64,000 nucleotides of DNA. Origin: Paraescarpia echinospica (Eukaryota; Annelida; Polychaeta; Sabellida; Siboglinidae). The notes beneath the pieces are model-generated. The model ran no database searches. It was not told the origin of the DNA and saw only the letters and a list, made by a program, of their open reading frames with translations. The position numbers and the translations under genes are program-made. Below, in pieces: positions 1 to 10,273 of the stretch. The stretch is taken from assembly GCA_020002185.1 (NCBI GenBank), contig CM034539.1, positions 33,644,017 through 33,708,016 of the forward strand. The letters run 5' to 3'. Position 1 is the stretch's first letter. Every line of letters begins with the position of its first letter.

Positions 1-815
1 CTGTGGTATTTCTTCCGGGTTTGAATCCGGCCTGCTCTTCTGCTAATAATTCTTCTGATTGCTTTTTCAACCTGTTCAAAATGATGCATGGCAGGATCTT
101 GCTTGGATGGCTAATGAGGCTAATGGTTCGGCAGTTTTGGCAAATCCGGAGATTTCCTTTCTTAGATAATGGGATGGTGGTGACTGTGCCTATTCCTTTG
201 GCGACTATTTTAAGTCCGGGATCTTCTAGCAAATGATTCTCAGTGCAGTAACCATTCCTTCGCCACCGGGTTTGAGCAGCTCCGCTTGAATCTTGTCTGC
301 TCCTGGTTACTTCCCTAATGGTATACTGCAGATGACTCCTTCGACCTCTTCCCTTAAAATAGGCAGTGTTCTGGTTATCTCTTTGGGACCAGTACTGGCA
401 GCAGCACTCTGGTCTCAGGCTGCAGGGGGTAATTGTAAAGTTCCTGACAGTACTCCGTCTACCTCTTTAGGAATTCACCCGTCTCTGTCAGGAATGCTCC
501 CGTGCTATCTTCAATGACTGATGTTCTGTTTTACTGCAGCTTGGTAAGGTTCTTCAGTGTGTTGAATGCTTGCTTGCTGTTACCGTGAGCTATTCCTTTT
601 TTAATACTGGCACACTGCTTCTCAATCCACTGTTCTTTGGCTGCATTCATTTCCTTCCGTATTGTCCTGTTGACCTGGCAATACTGTGCTGTGACTCTGG
701 GCTGTACTTTCTGTTTCTTTTTTTCAATTCTCGTCTTTTGTCACAGAGTTCAAGGTTGTTGTTTGTGACCCAGGGTTGTTTCTTCCAGCTCTGTCGATGT
801 ATGTTTTATACTTCC
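1..815 (-). mobile_element. Non-LTR retrotransposon fragment, 5' RT region, broken
   Basis: Read on the - strand, this gives a decayed stretch between the endonuclease and reverse transcriptase of a LINE. Visible pieces are the basic linker (QYCQVNRTIRKEMNAAKEQWIE), a PGAD-like RT start and LNRLKKQSEELLAEEQAGF-like text, interrupted by many stops and frameshifts. It runs off the left edge of the window. The same family recurs at 15300-16843 on the + strand. This copy is the partner of that one in the large inverted duplication, so the LINE was probably already in place before the duplication. It cannot code. Confidence 0.8.
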
Positions 816-1081
816 GTGTAAATACAAATCGTATTTCCCTCGCGTCAAATTCAACATATAACGAGGAACTGTATGTTCACTTATACGATCGGAATGATTA
901 GAATAGTTTATTAGCAAAATAACATGATATGCAGTTATAGTAATGCACATGTTAGTATGCATCTAAGCGTATTTACATTGTTATATTTTACATAGTAGCA
1001 GTGCAGTATGCTTCAATCATTCATTAATCGTTTTGAATGAGCATGGCTATTTTATCACAGTTAATGTACAATTTATTTTAC

Positions 1082-1294
1082 CGCATATGCTTCCTCTGTG
1101 CACGGGCACACACTGGCACATGTCCCAACAGAAGAACTCGCACGGCGGACAAGAGGAATGGCTCGTGACGAGAGTCCCGTTTTTGAATCATTGGCACACA
1201 TAGTACTTGGCGCAGTCGCTAGGATCTAAGACTCGCGTCTCCTCGACGAAATGCGATGTGTCTCGATCTATACGGATAGGATAGAGACACATCT
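1082..1294 (-). pseudogene. Chitin-binding (peritrophin-A type) exon, left arm, with stop
   Basis: After an acceptor (ttgcag) the frame reads MCLYPIRIDRDTSHF, then DPSDCAKYYVC, then SCPPCEFF and a final CVPVHRGSIC. This is the spaced-cysteine pattern of an invertebrate chitin-binding domain. It ends at a good donor (gtaaaa), and both ends are phase 1. A TGA stop interrupts it at 1190-1188, straight after the third cysteine. It is the inverted partner of 13831-14043 and a paralogue of the intact exon at 19039-19260. As it stands it cannot be translated through, but a phase 1-1 exon can be skipped without frame loss. Confidence 0.75.
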
Positions 1295-1373
1295 CTGCAA
1301 CACAGTAAAATACACAACTTATGCACCACTGTTGTCATTGCGGTCATTGCAAAATTGATTGTGCGTATTCAAT

Positions 1374-1380
1374 ATACCTG

Positions 1381-1412
<32 letters not shown>
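1374..1412. repeat. (TA)n microsatellite
   Basis: A run of alternating TA inside the intron between the left-arm DGPW and chitin-binding exons. The equivalent place in the right arm (near 13735) has only a few TA units, so the tract expanded or shrank after the duplication. Confidence 0.9.
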
Positions 1413-1416
<4 letters not shown>

Positions 1417-1596
1417 TGCTATTATATATCGCCACTAGCATTTAACATTTTATTGCATTTTTGGTTATTTTATTTATTTATTTTTAAAGCTGTAAATAAT
1501 ATAGTCTTAAGTATATACATCTAGTCAATAGTTATGCTATAACCTACTCTACTGTAACTTATATTAGTTATTTATTTTAAAATGCATGCTTAAATT

Positions 1597-3128
1597 ATAA
1601 TTTAAACTGTTGATGCAGTTGAAATGATGGGTATTATTAGTGAATTATCATGCAATAAGTCACCAGGTCTTGATGGTATTATTGCAGAATACATCAAGTT
1701 CGCCGATGCTCAAATTGTGGTGCTATTATCTACCCTTGTGACCTCTATTATGGTGCATGGGTATGTTCCGAAATCAGTCGCAGAGTCTGTTATTGTACCG
1801 ATTATTAAAGATAAAAATAGACGGGTAAATGACAACGGTAATTACAGGCCAATGTGCCTTTCTAACATATGTTGCAAGATAATAGATACTGTGATATTCA
1901 ACAGAATGGAAACATACTTGCTAACTACGCCTCATCAGTTTGGATTTAAGCCAAAACACGGAACGCAGCTGTGTGTGTTTACATTTAAGGAATTATTAAG
2001 ATTTTACACTAAACATGGTTCAGCTATGCATGTTGCGTTTTTGGATGCGTCAAAAGCATTTGATCGAGTCAATCGACATAAGCTCTTAAAGAAATTAAAA
2101 CAGCGATACATACCGAAATATATACTAAGAATACTCAGCAATGAGTTCAATAACCAATGTGTATGTATCCGATGGGGATCTACCTACTCTTCTCAGTTGG
2201 CAACGGTGTTAAGCAAGGTGGACAGTTATCCCCTTTATTTTTAACATTTACTTGGACAATTTGAATGTACAACTATACAAACAACATATTGGTTGTAGTC
2301 TGGATACTCTGGTTGTTAATCACCTGATATACGCTGATGACCTACTTTTATTCGTTCCTTCCGCCAAGGGACTACAAACTTTACTTGACATATGTTACTC
2401 TTATGGGTGTGAGTATGACATTCAGTATAATGCTGATAAATCCCTGATCATGTACTTTGATTCTAGAAATTCAAATCATTCCAGGGAAATGACTTTAGGA
2501 GGAAAGAAGTTAAACTTCGCCACCTCTTGTAAATACCTTGGGCATGTCATTTGTAATGACTTATCGGATGAGGCTGACATTCAAGCCAAAGTAAGACTTC
2601 TTTATGCCAAAAGTTACATGTTACGGTAAAAATATAATTTTTGCTCTACTGCTATAAAGAATAACCTGCTTACTGCATATTTAAGTAATATTTATATGTG
2701 CGCGCTATGGGTTAATTTTAGAAAAGCTAATTTTTAGCAATTTATTGTTGCCTATAACAATTCATACAGAATATTGAACAATCTGCCGATGATATGTAGC
2801 GCTAGCCAAATGTTTGCTATAGCTAATGTAAAATCATGTGAATGTGTTATCAGAACAGCTAATTTTAGCTTAATCACGAGGATTAACAGGTCTGTTAATA
2901 CAATTATTCAGAGTATTGTTTCGTCGCAGCTGCGGCATCGGTGGATCAAGGTTTTGTATAGTATTGTTACTTTATAAATATCCTGTTTTTATTAACAAGT
3001 TTGTTTATCTTTATTTATTTATGTTTCTATTTTATGTGGATGTTTTTATCGATGTATTTTTTTTTCTCCATAATTGACACAATGCTTTTCTGAAATAAAA
3101 ACATTATTACTATTATTATTATAATTAT
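1597..3128 (+). mobile_element. 5'-truncated non-LTR retrotransposon with broken RT
   Basis: The + strand encodes a reverse transcriptase in two overlapping frames. Frame one (about 1624-2244) has the KSPGLDG start, NYRPMCLSN, HQFGFKPKHGT and motif A (VAFLDASKAFDRVN). A frameshift near 2205 is followed by NGVKQGGQLSP (motif B) and LIYADDLLLF (motif C, YADD), then a thumb-like KYLGHVI stretch. It ends at a 3' tail with ATT repeats near 3090-3128. The right arm of the inverted duplication lacks this piece, so it jumped in after the duplication. A related element sits at 34438-35510. Not functional. Confidence 0.88.
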
Positions 3129-3311
3129 TCTATCATAGTGATTTTTTGTATCAATTGTGAATGTTAAACTCCTCTGAGAAGGTTATTATATCTGTGTACA
3201 TGGCGTTATACAAATAAAATTTACTCAATTTATTTATTATATATTATAATTTGTTATTTATTTTCCCTGATAGAAATATAAACACTGCTGTATGTTGAGT
3301 TACCGACTTAC

Positions 3312-3491
3312 TATCAGGGATGAACGGGTAGGCGTTGTCAATGACGCCACCGTGGTCATCACATTTCGCCTGGAAGCAGGTTGTATGTTCAGTGGTCCAG
3401 AGCGCTGGAAGGATGAAGTCTTCCGGGATCCACGATCGCCACGGAGACTTCTCTGTCCACAGACGACTGGGCAGTGTATTCCATGGTCCAT
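3312..3491 (-). CDS. 'DGPW' exon, left-arm copy, frame intact
   Basis: A 180-base exon candidate with acceptor (ttcaag) and donor (gtaagt), both phase 1. It reads DGPWNTLPSRLWTEKSPWR, an aromatic middle (WIPEDFILPALWTTE), then TTCFQAKCDDHGGVIDNAYPFIPD. It has no stop and the same length as the exon at 21027-21206. I do not recognise this as a named domain. It always lies between a linker mini-exon ending PCE or PFK and a chitin-binding exon. This is the only intact copy outside the main gene. Its downstream partner (1082-1294) has a stop, so it may be a relic or part of a paralogue running off the left edge. Confidence 0.55.
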
Positions 3492-3518
3492 CTTGAACAC
3501 ATTAGCAGGTACACAGTG

Positions 3519-3705
3519 AACAACAACAACAGCAGCAGCAGCAACAACAACAACAGCAACAGTAGAAGCAACAACAACAACAGCAGCAGCAACAACAACA
3601 ACAACAACAGCATCAGCAGCAACAACAACAACACCTGCAACAGCAACAACAACAGCAACAACAACAGCAACTGCAGCAACAGCAACAACAACAGCAACAA
3701 CAGTA
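3519..3705. repeat. CAA/CAG trinucleotide tract
   Basis: An imperfect (CAA/CAG)n tract in the presumed intron just upstream (on the - strand) of the left-arm DGPW exon. The right arm has its inverted partner at about 13019-13148, which is shorter. Runs of Asn/Ser or Leu predicted here are repeat artefacts, not protein. Confidence 0.9.
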
Positions 3706-4034
3706 ACGAAAACAACATCAACAATGCTACTACGAATACTAGGGTATAACTATTCTTACTTAACGAACCATCCACTTTGATATGGCTCTCATGTCGCTTA
3801 CTCCAATATCAAAGCAGCAACTAAGGCTGCATCCATATCGGGTTTCAGTAGCATGACTCAATAAGATCACGATTTTCGTAAGAGGTATTTTGTAAAATAA
3901 AAGTAACATGTAAGTTCGTATACAGTACAGTATCCAGTCTTTAGGACTGCTCAAAGTGATTTCCATCAATATATCTGCGTAAGCCACATTTTGTAGTGGA
4001 CGACATGTTTTAATCAATTTCCATTTGTTTGGTT

Positions 4035-4197
4035 TTTCTTTTCCCTAGAGTTTATATAGACAGATTATCGGTTTGTGAGTATCATCTCAAAAACTCAGAG
4101 AAAGTGTGGAGAACGAAATCACCAACGTTTCTAATCTACAGTAGGTAGGTTCGCCAGGCCGGTACTCTTACCGCTACACCATGACGCCACACACATA
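4035..4197 (-). mobile_element. tRNA-derived SINE-like element, left arm
   Basis: Inverted partner of 12546-12715. On the - strand it starts with a tRNA-like head (ATGGTGTAGCGGTAAGAG, an A-box-like stretch, then a CACCGGCCTGGC segment). Because it is shared by both arms it predates the duplication. Confidence 0.6.
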
Positions 4198-4371
4198 GCA
4201 CAGTGACTATCACTAATGGTATTAACACTACGTTCATATAAATGCATATAAATCATTAAACGAACATTCAACTGATGATAATACTGGATGTTCCATGGGA
4301 TAAGGACAGAATACAGACGTTAAACATCATAAAAATGCACCAACAAATTACGTTTCGTGCCATCTACCCAC

Positions 4372-4404
4372 CTTTAAAAGGCGCTACAGTCGTCTGGACG
4401 GGGC
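4372..4404 (-). CDS. Linker mini-exon, left arm
   Basis: A 33-base exon between acceptor (ttccag) and donor (gtgggt), phase 1-1, reading PVQTTVAPFK plus a split codon. It joins in frame to the DGPW exon at 3491-3312. The cysteine present in the copies at 15089 and 19892 (PCE) is replaced by Phe here. The same change is in the right-arm copy, so it arose before the inverted duplication. Confidence 0.5.
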
Positions 4405-4709
4405 CTGGAACAAACAATAAGAACCAGTGACAGCGGTCAGCAGACATTGTCGTTCGTACGATGTGGGTACATATGCATTTCTTTGACTATATACCAATCA
4501 ATACGTTTACGCTAGTTTTACTAACATGTAACGAGTGTATGCGTTTTTAACAACCGTTAACATTTGTTCATATTTCGGTCGATATTCAAGATTTACATTA
4601 ACAAATACCAACAAACACTGAAAATCCTAAAGTAACAAATTGTATTTATATATACCTATGGCAAAGCACATATTATATTGAATATCTTATAACCGATTAA
4701 CATACTAAC

Positions 4710-4870
4710 CGGGTGTTGTTTCTTGGGGTGGCATAACTATTATTTTGATTGTCAGATGTGATTCTGCAAATGACGTGTCGACTGCCTTGACCTGAGAATG
4801 AAACGTTGAACCGGTCAATGGTTGTAGCCATGGCACAGACGCCTGCCACCAATACCGGCGTACTGACCAT
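4710..4870 (-). other. ORF conserved in both arms (54 codons)
   Basis: On the - strand an ATG at 4870 opens a frame beginning MVSTPVLVAGVCAMATTIDR, then FNVSFSGQGSRHVICRITSD, ending near a possible donor (gttagt). The right arm has the same ORF at 11872-12033, with one extra C in a C-run near the end. It could be an exon upstream of the mini-exon, or part of an old repeat. I recognise no domain, and the phase does not fit the mini-exon. Confidence 0.25.
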
Positions 4871-5024
4871 TATTTAAGATGGTATGTTTTATTAATACTG
4901 TCTGTTCGTGTGATCAGCTCCAAAATATCACTTTATATGTGAATACGTTTTCTGTGCTATCAAGGCTGCTTCTTCAGTACTACTGGCAGATCTCTGTGCC
5001 GATCTGTCTGTCTATGTGTCACTC

Positions 5025-5156
5025 ATGACAGGTCTTTCTCTCTCTCCCTCTCCCTCTCCCTCATCCACTCCCACTCTCCCTATCCGCCATCACTCTCCCT
5101 TGCTCTCTCGCTCTCTCACTCACACACTCTGTCTCTGTGTTGTGACTCTGCCTCCA

Positions 5157-5196
<40 letters not shown>

Positions 5197-5425
5197 GCCT
5201 CTCTCTCTCTCTCTGCCTCTCTCTCTGTCTGTCTTTTTTTCTCACTTTCTTTCTCTGCCTCTCTCTTTCCCTCTCTCTCTGCCTCTGTCTCTCTCACACT
5301 CTCTCTCTCTCTCTCGCTCTGTGCCTCTCTCTCTCTCTTTTTCTCTACCCTCCTCTCTCTCTCTCTGTCTCTCTCTCTCTCTCTCTGTTTCTCTCTCTTT
5401 CTCTCTCCCTCCCTCTCTCTACATA
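5025..5425. repeat. CT-rich low-complexity block
   Basis: Long (CT)n with scattered interruptions. It is the left-arm counterpart of the GA block at 11274-11700. Serine/leucine or Arg/Glu ORFs called here are artefacts. Confidence 0.95.
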
Positions 5426-5427
5426 TG

Positions 5428-5455
5428 TACATATATATATATAGATATATATATT

Positions 5456-5497
<42 letters not shown>

Positions 5498-5535
5498 TAC
5501 ATATACATACAACACTGTATATATATATATATATT
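5428..5535. repeat. (TA)n microsatellite
   Basis: Alternating TA with short interruptions, directly after the CT block, near the inner edge of the left arm. Confidence 0.95.
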
Positions 5536-5624
5536 TGTCTGTCTTTCTTTGATGTGATATTAATGTAATTATTAACATGAACAAATCTGCTATTGGTTGA
5601 TATAAAGAACAGGACATCTACAGG

Positions 5625-6209
5625 TTAGATATTGTAATGTGAATATATCCGTTCACCGAAATATTCAACCATAAATACGCCTTGTGGCGGATCTGGAATC
5701 TCGACATCATTACGTACCTTTATCTCATCAGCGCCAACATAGTCTACCTGTGGCGTATACCTCAACAGAGTATTCACCCACTTGATCTGCGGCGTCTGAC
5801 TCAGTTCTGTGTCGCACGCGTTCGGTATACTGACAGTATCAACCTCCATAGAGATCATGTCTATAAGGGTGTCCCACGCCGCACGGCATTCATCCCACGG
5901 CTTTGAGCAGTCTTGTGGCAGCATCACCGATGTCATCCGCAGTGTGGGGTACGAGATCATGCCGTGAAGCGGAGCAAGAAACTCGATCTTCAACACCGCA
6001 TCGATGTCGAACAAGTAATCGATATCGAACGCGCCGAGGAGGAACACAAGTGGCGTGTACGTTATGTCCGGCGAGTTGTACGGGGCTTTGACGTGGACGA
6101 CGGCAGAGGGGGGGAGGGTGTTCTTGCCCAACTCAAACAGCTGGAGGACGGGCGGGTCTTTGACCGTAGTAAGGATGACCAGCAGTGTTCCTTCAGCAGA
6201 GAGCGGCGT
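5625..6209 (-). CDS. Cadherin-like/tandem-95-type repeat exon, C-terminal
   Basis: The - strand frame begins near 6209 (TPLSAEGTLLVILTTVKD, then PPVLQLFELGKN) and runs without a stop to TAA at 5627-5625. It contains PLVFLLGAFDIDYLFDID and, near the end, LLRYTPQVDYVGADEIKV. That last stretch matches the 'LxYTPxxDYxGxDxF' signature of cadherin-like/VCBS/tandem-95 extracellular repeats. It probably follows the exon at 6664-6972, which ends in phase 0. The acceptor is unclear because a TGA lies just upstream in frame. The frame could also leave by a donor at 'gtattt' before the stop. The full gene is not visible. Confidence 0.5.
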   Translation of the reverse strand, partial: TPLSAEGTLLVILTTVKDPPVLQLFELGKNTLPPSAVVHVKAPYNSPDITYTPLVFLLGAFDIDYLFDIDAVLKIEFLAPLHGMISYPTLRMTSVMLPQDCSKPWDECRAAWDTLIDMISMEVDTVSIPNACDTELSQTPQIKWVNTLLRYTPQVDYVGADEIKVRNDVEIPDPPQGVFMVEYFGERIYSHYNI

Positions 6210-6384
6210 CTCTCCGTCCGATCATCCTGGATGAATGGATGAACGCGATAATGACTGAACGAATGAAAGGAGGAACGAACGATCGAAGGAAATATTGAAC
6301 GAATGAACGTGCTTCCGCATAGTTCGTTGTGGGCATTTATGATGTCTAGCATCTGTATTAATACTTCTTATCGGCACGGCACGC

Positions 6385-6535
6385 GCGCACACACACGTAC
6401 GCACACGCACACTCACGCACACCCACGCACTCACATGCACACACACGCACACACACACACACAGACTCACCCCGCCACACACACACACACACATACACAC
6501 ACACACACGTATACACTAACCCCGCCACACACACA
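6385..6535. repeat. (AC)n-rich microsatellite
   Basis: An interrupted CA/CGCA repeat in the presumed intron between the two cadherin-like exons on the - strand. His/Thr or Cys/Val ORFs here are artefacts. Confidence 0.9.
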
Positions 6536-6589
6536 TAGCGTAATCCAGGTAATTTATCATGAACATTTAAGCAAATACACAACTACTCA

Positions 6590-6656
6590 ATATCTTAGCT
6601 CAGATTCCTGGGGATTTAGGCGCTATAGAAGTTTGTCATTATTATTATTATTATTA
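6590..6656 (+). mobile_element. 3' tail of an L2-like LINE
   Basis: The text 'ctcagattcctggggattt', followed by 'aggcgctatagaag' and (ATT)n, matches the 3' ends of the L2-like elements at 42710-42785 (+) and 59065-59125 (-). Only the last ~65 bases are present, as is usual for a heavily 5'-truncated insertion. Confidence 0.7.
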
Positions 6657-6663
6657 AGAATAC

Positions 6664-6972
6664 CTCGGTAACGGTATAAGATATGACGTCATTTCCGTAG
6701 TAGTCTGGTATAGCAATGTAGGTGAGCTTGCCGTCGGGTGCAATAAAGACCGTGCCCTTTGGTGCCGTTACATTCAACAGCGTGAAGACGAGTTTGTCGT
6801 TCTCTGCGTCAACAGCTGTCATCATGACGGTGAAGTCAGTGTCCTCTGGCTTGGTGACGTTGGCGGGTGACGTGATGACAGGAGGCGCGTTGAAGAAAGT
6901 CGTGTTGACAAAGGCGACGGCGTACAGACTGACATCCGCCTTGTCTCCACACGTCTCCGGACCGTGGCACAC
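6664..6972 (-). CDS. Cadherin-like/tandem-95-type repeat exon
   Basis: A 309-base - strand exon with acceptor (gttacag) and donor (gtattc), starting and ending in phase 0. It reads VCHGPETCGDKADVSLYAVA, then APPVITSPANVTKPEDTDF, DAENDKLVFTLL, APKGTVFIAPDGKLTYI, PDYYGNDVISYTVTE. The ordered motifs 'PPV', 'EDT', 'D-E-N-D', 'P-KG-V', 'DG-L-Y' and 'PDYYGND-SYTVTE' are typical of extracellular cadherin-like/tandem-95 repeats of about 100 residues. No stop interrupts it. The next repeat is the exon at 5625-6209. This gene is unrelated to the chitin-binding gene around it and sits in the spacer of the inverted duplication. Confidence 0.7.
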
Positions 6973-8315
6973 CTGTAACACATTGATGACACATTAACCT
7001 CAGTATTGGGATGTCATATATGGTAATTTCTTACATAACGCAATTTCCAGTCATTAGGAATGCTCAGAGAACTTTGCCCTTCATTCCCTGGCAGATATGT
7101 TCGTTCGAAAACCATCCTGACATTAAGACACACCGTATGTAATACGCGAATATTTTTCTTTCACATCCACCACTGTATGATTCTGAGTTAAAAGAAGGAA
7201 CGTTGAGTAAACGCAATTCCCAAGCTTTGAAATGGTAGTAGTTGCTATTTCGATACTGGGTTCTCTCGATTGAGAGTCTATTGCTCTTTACCGTATGATA
7301 CGACGCTCTATAATATTCATCACCACCATGCCGAAACATGACCTCAATAATGAACAATAAATACATAGAATATGCCACTAGTGGATTACTAACTGTAGCA
7401 ATAATGCACGTTATCCATGTAGCACAAAAGTATTCCAGTTGTATATCTTGTTTTTGTACATATTCTCAATTTACTATGGTTTCTTCCATATATTTTATTC
7501 AGAACATTACAGTTGACACTAATAACTTATGTTGAATTATGATATTTGAGTTTTCAGGATTTCAAGTAAACAATAAAATACAACATGAACCTTTGCATGA
7601 AGGGTAAACCTGTTGCCCTCGTCTTCATTCAACAGATTTCCGACTCGCAGGATCGACTCGCATCGATCCATATCTCGCCATCTGAGAGAACGAGCAAAGA
7701 CGTTTCTTTTGAGACACGATATATGACCACGCATACACGCAAGCCAATCTACGCAACGCCATCTGAGACCCAACACGTAAATGGAATAATTTGTTCGTTT
7801 ACGCACGACATGAGGTGTGTCTCAAAGGTTGTATCCTTTAGAACTTTACATAATGCCTTTAAAAATGGTTATTGTTATTACTGACAGTTTACGAAACATC
7901 ATGAATTATCGCTCACACACAGTACCAACCTACCTGACAATGAATTCGCGTTTTCTGCCAGACTGCTTGGCACTTCGTTTCTTCCGTTCATCTTTGAGTT
8001 CTTTTAAACTCCAACTTTGATAAAACAGCTCTTAACGTGGGTGAAAAATGCTCGATATAAGTATTCTGTACACTACGTAGTGACGTTGGTGACTGACAGC
8101 GCTAGGCCTGACTTGCAAGGGATACTTCATATTTGCAAGTTGGTGTAGTTCGCTAGGGGGCAGCACATCTGTCAAAGACTCAAAGGTCAACGAGTCTATA
8201 TTTGATATGATTATTTGTTGCACACCGTTTTCGGGTAGACTTTTGTGTGTCAACTTATTTGGCCAAACATATTTAACCAAACAGCATTCTAGTGAATTAT
8301 TTGACAAACATCTTG
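6973..8315. other. Non-coding stretch, nothing recognised
   Basis: No exon with convincing splice sites or family motifs was seen on either strand. Short ORFs here (for example 7585-7884) show no recognisable motif. It could be the upstream intron of the - strand cadherin-like gene. Confidence 0.5.
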
Positions 8316-8318
8316 CAC

Positions 8319-8400
8319 AATGTCGGCGTAAATGGATAATCGAAAGTCAGAATTCGACAATGTCGACGTAAATGAAAAATCGAAAGTCAGAATTCGACAA
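8319..8400 (+). repeat. ~39-bp direct repeat, two copies
   Basis: Two nearly identical copies of a unit containing 'aatcgaaagtcagaattcga' with 'caatgtcggcgtaaatg' or 'caatgtcgacgtaaatg' in front. A third 'caatgt' begins after the second copy. Confidence 0.85.
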
Positions 8401-8481
8401 TGTAGCATTGTGGACTTATGGCCCTAATATCGTTCCATAGATTGCATGCTGTTGGATCTTGTTCATGACTTCTGTCTCCAG

Positions 8482-8650
8482 GTGTGATGCTCGTGTTGAC
8501 TTGCCCGAACGTCTCCTTGACAGCGACCTACTTCAACAAGACTGAACCCTTCCCCTCGGCCACAGTCTCGGCTCGCATCACACGCAACCAGACGATGCTG
8601 CCCGTCGGATGGGGAACGCCCTTGCCAGAAGACGACATTGTGCAAAATAT
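8482..8650 (+). pseudogene. Unrecognised exon, part of a broken + strand fragment
   Basis: After an acceptor (tctccag) the frame reads VMLVLTCPNVSLTATYFNKT, then ATVSARITRNQT and VGWGTPLPEDDIVQN. It looks extracellular (three NxT/NxS sites). The 3' edge lacks a canonical donor (reads ATAAGT), so the splice site may be mutated. It may pair with 9122-9460. No family recognised. Confidence 0.4.
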
Positions 8651-8697
8651 AAGTACGATATAATTCCAGTTGAATTATGTAAACGGTTTCGTTACAT

Positions 8698-8975
8698 GGG
8701 CGGATCCTGAGAGGGTAGTCTAAGGGGACCCAATACCTCCAATTGCACAACCCCTTGAGGCTTGCAAAAACACAAATTCATATCGAGTGGGCTGAGCCGG
8801 AACTTCTGCATCACTCCGCCGTCGTGCTGTTGGATCCTGACATCGGACGACGGGGGAGGCGGTGCTGTTGAAATTGTTGCTCAAAAGGTGTAGGATGCAC
8901 ACCACTCTAGCGTAGGCATATCTCGGCCAAATTTCAGATGTTTAGGGGGCACGTGTCCCCAGATCCCTTGGATCA
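8698..8975. mobile_element. Possible MITE remnant
   Basis: The left end has 'gggcggatcctgagag' and the right end 'ccccagatcccttggatc', whose complement resembles the left end weakly. A 'gggggcacgtgtcccc' palindrome lies near the right end. No clear target-site duplication was seen. Low confidence. Confidence 0.25.
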
Positions 8976-9121
8976 GCATATGGGTTATCGCCATTTAATA
9001 CAACTACTAGGTCCTAGTTTACGTAGGTTACTGCATCTATGAAAAATAACAGTACTGTAGTGTAGTGATTCGACTATTTATTAGTCATGTATGGTCTAAC
9101 TAATATGTGCCTGTGTTTGCA

Positions 9122-9460
9122 GACTTCAGCATTGGTCGTCAGCCACACGTCGACGATATTGTCGCTTTAACTTAAGTGTCTGGAAACTTCTCTGGCGAGC
9201 TTGTCGTGTCGGCAAATGGATTCTACCTGATCGGCCAAAACACAACAGCTTCCAATCTGACTATGATCGCGGAATGGGCAACAGAAGTAGACGATCTGAA
9301 TGCACAGTACCTCATGGAACCTGGCAGGTATAAACCTGAAACTAAGCACAAGAAGACATTTCTCGAAGTAGCGTTGATATGTAGTACTACAGATCCTGCA
9401 GAGTTTGATGTTGTGTTCCGTATATCCGGTAGTGATGTCATCACGACATGGCGTTTATGA
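9122..9460 (+). pseudogene. Unrecognised terminal exon with internal stop
   Basis: After an acceptor (tttgcag) the frame reads FSIGRQPHVDDIVALT, then a TAA, then VSGNFSGELVVSANGFYLIG, QNTTASNLTMIAEWATEVDD, a Lys/Thr stretch and a final VFRISGSDVITTWRL followed by TGA. The TAA at 9173-9175 lies in the same frame as both flanking parts, so the exon looks like a nonsense-mutated relic of a secreted or extracellular protein. The preceding exon would be 8482-8650. I do not recognise the family. Confidence 0.4.
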
Positions 9461-10105
9461 TGCCGTTACCGTATTTATCAGAAGTAATGATAGTGGAAGG
9501 GATTAACGTTATTAGATTCAATGGCCGGACATACTGTTATAACAAATTCTGATTGGTGTATTAGATCAATTCGGCATTCAGCATGGCTGCCATTGCGCTA
9601 TGTTAAACTATCAAATTTTATTTAACGAACCAATGGGACGATAAAGTAATAAACATGCCTATTTTCATCAACATTAAATAGTTGTACCTACCCAACATTT
9701 AGACAAAGTTCAGGTCAATATTACGCTTGATACCGTTTACCTACCTTATTCCACAAAGCAACATTGGCGATTCGTAAAAAAATTACGATTCGTAAACAAA
9801 ACCATCGTAAAAGAGGAATGATGCTCCTCTTACGAAACATGTCCAGCAGGTCATGTTAGCGCCATGGTACGACATTGTTATCGTGAATTGTCAGGTGATT
9901 CCTTCGTGTCCGTGTTGTAGAACTCTTTAGGCCAACCTATCTGGGTGTAGCTATGGCCACCATTGTTGTGACGTACCTATGGATCCCATCATGATTATGT
10001 GTAAGTAGACGTAACACGCGCTGTGATACGACGTAATCGACAGTGTTTTGTCTTCGCCCTGTTTAGTGCAATAATGCACCGCGGCTGACCAATTTCATAC
10101 TCCAT
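9461..10105. other. Non-coding stretch, nothing recognised
   Basis: No exon, RNA gene or named repeat could be supported here. It leads into the GT microsatellite and the assembly gap. Confidence 0.4.
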
Positions 10106-10160
10106 TGATGTATGCATAGCGCTTACTCCTCCAGTCGGAAAAGTGTCGTGTTTGTGTTTG

Positions 10161-10273
<113 letters not shown>

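Larger units (their letters stand above)
1..5430 (-). repeat. Left arm of a large inverted duplication
   Basis: Read backwards, this stretch matches about 11280-16000 on the + strand in the same order: a CT/GA-rich block, a conserved 54-codon ORF, a mini-exon, a SINE, a CAG/CTG-type trinucleotide tract, a DGPW exon, a chitin-binding exon, then a LINE fragment. The arms differ by indels. The largest are a LINE present only here (1597-3128) and about 1.1 kb present only in the right arm (near 14080-15190). The arms have diverged clearly at base level, so the duplication is not recent. The edges are approximate, because they run into simple repeats and the window end. Confidence 0.85.

Noticed and set aside
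3389..3775. Poly-Leu and poly-Asn/Ser ORFs (also 12969-13363)
   Set aside because: They read the CAA/CAG (TTG/CTG) tract; the tract lies in a presumed intron next to the DGPW exon.
5016..5617. Ser/Leu- and Arg/Glu-rich ORFs on both strands
   Set aside because: Translation of the (CT)n and (TA)n repeat in several frames; no splice or start context.
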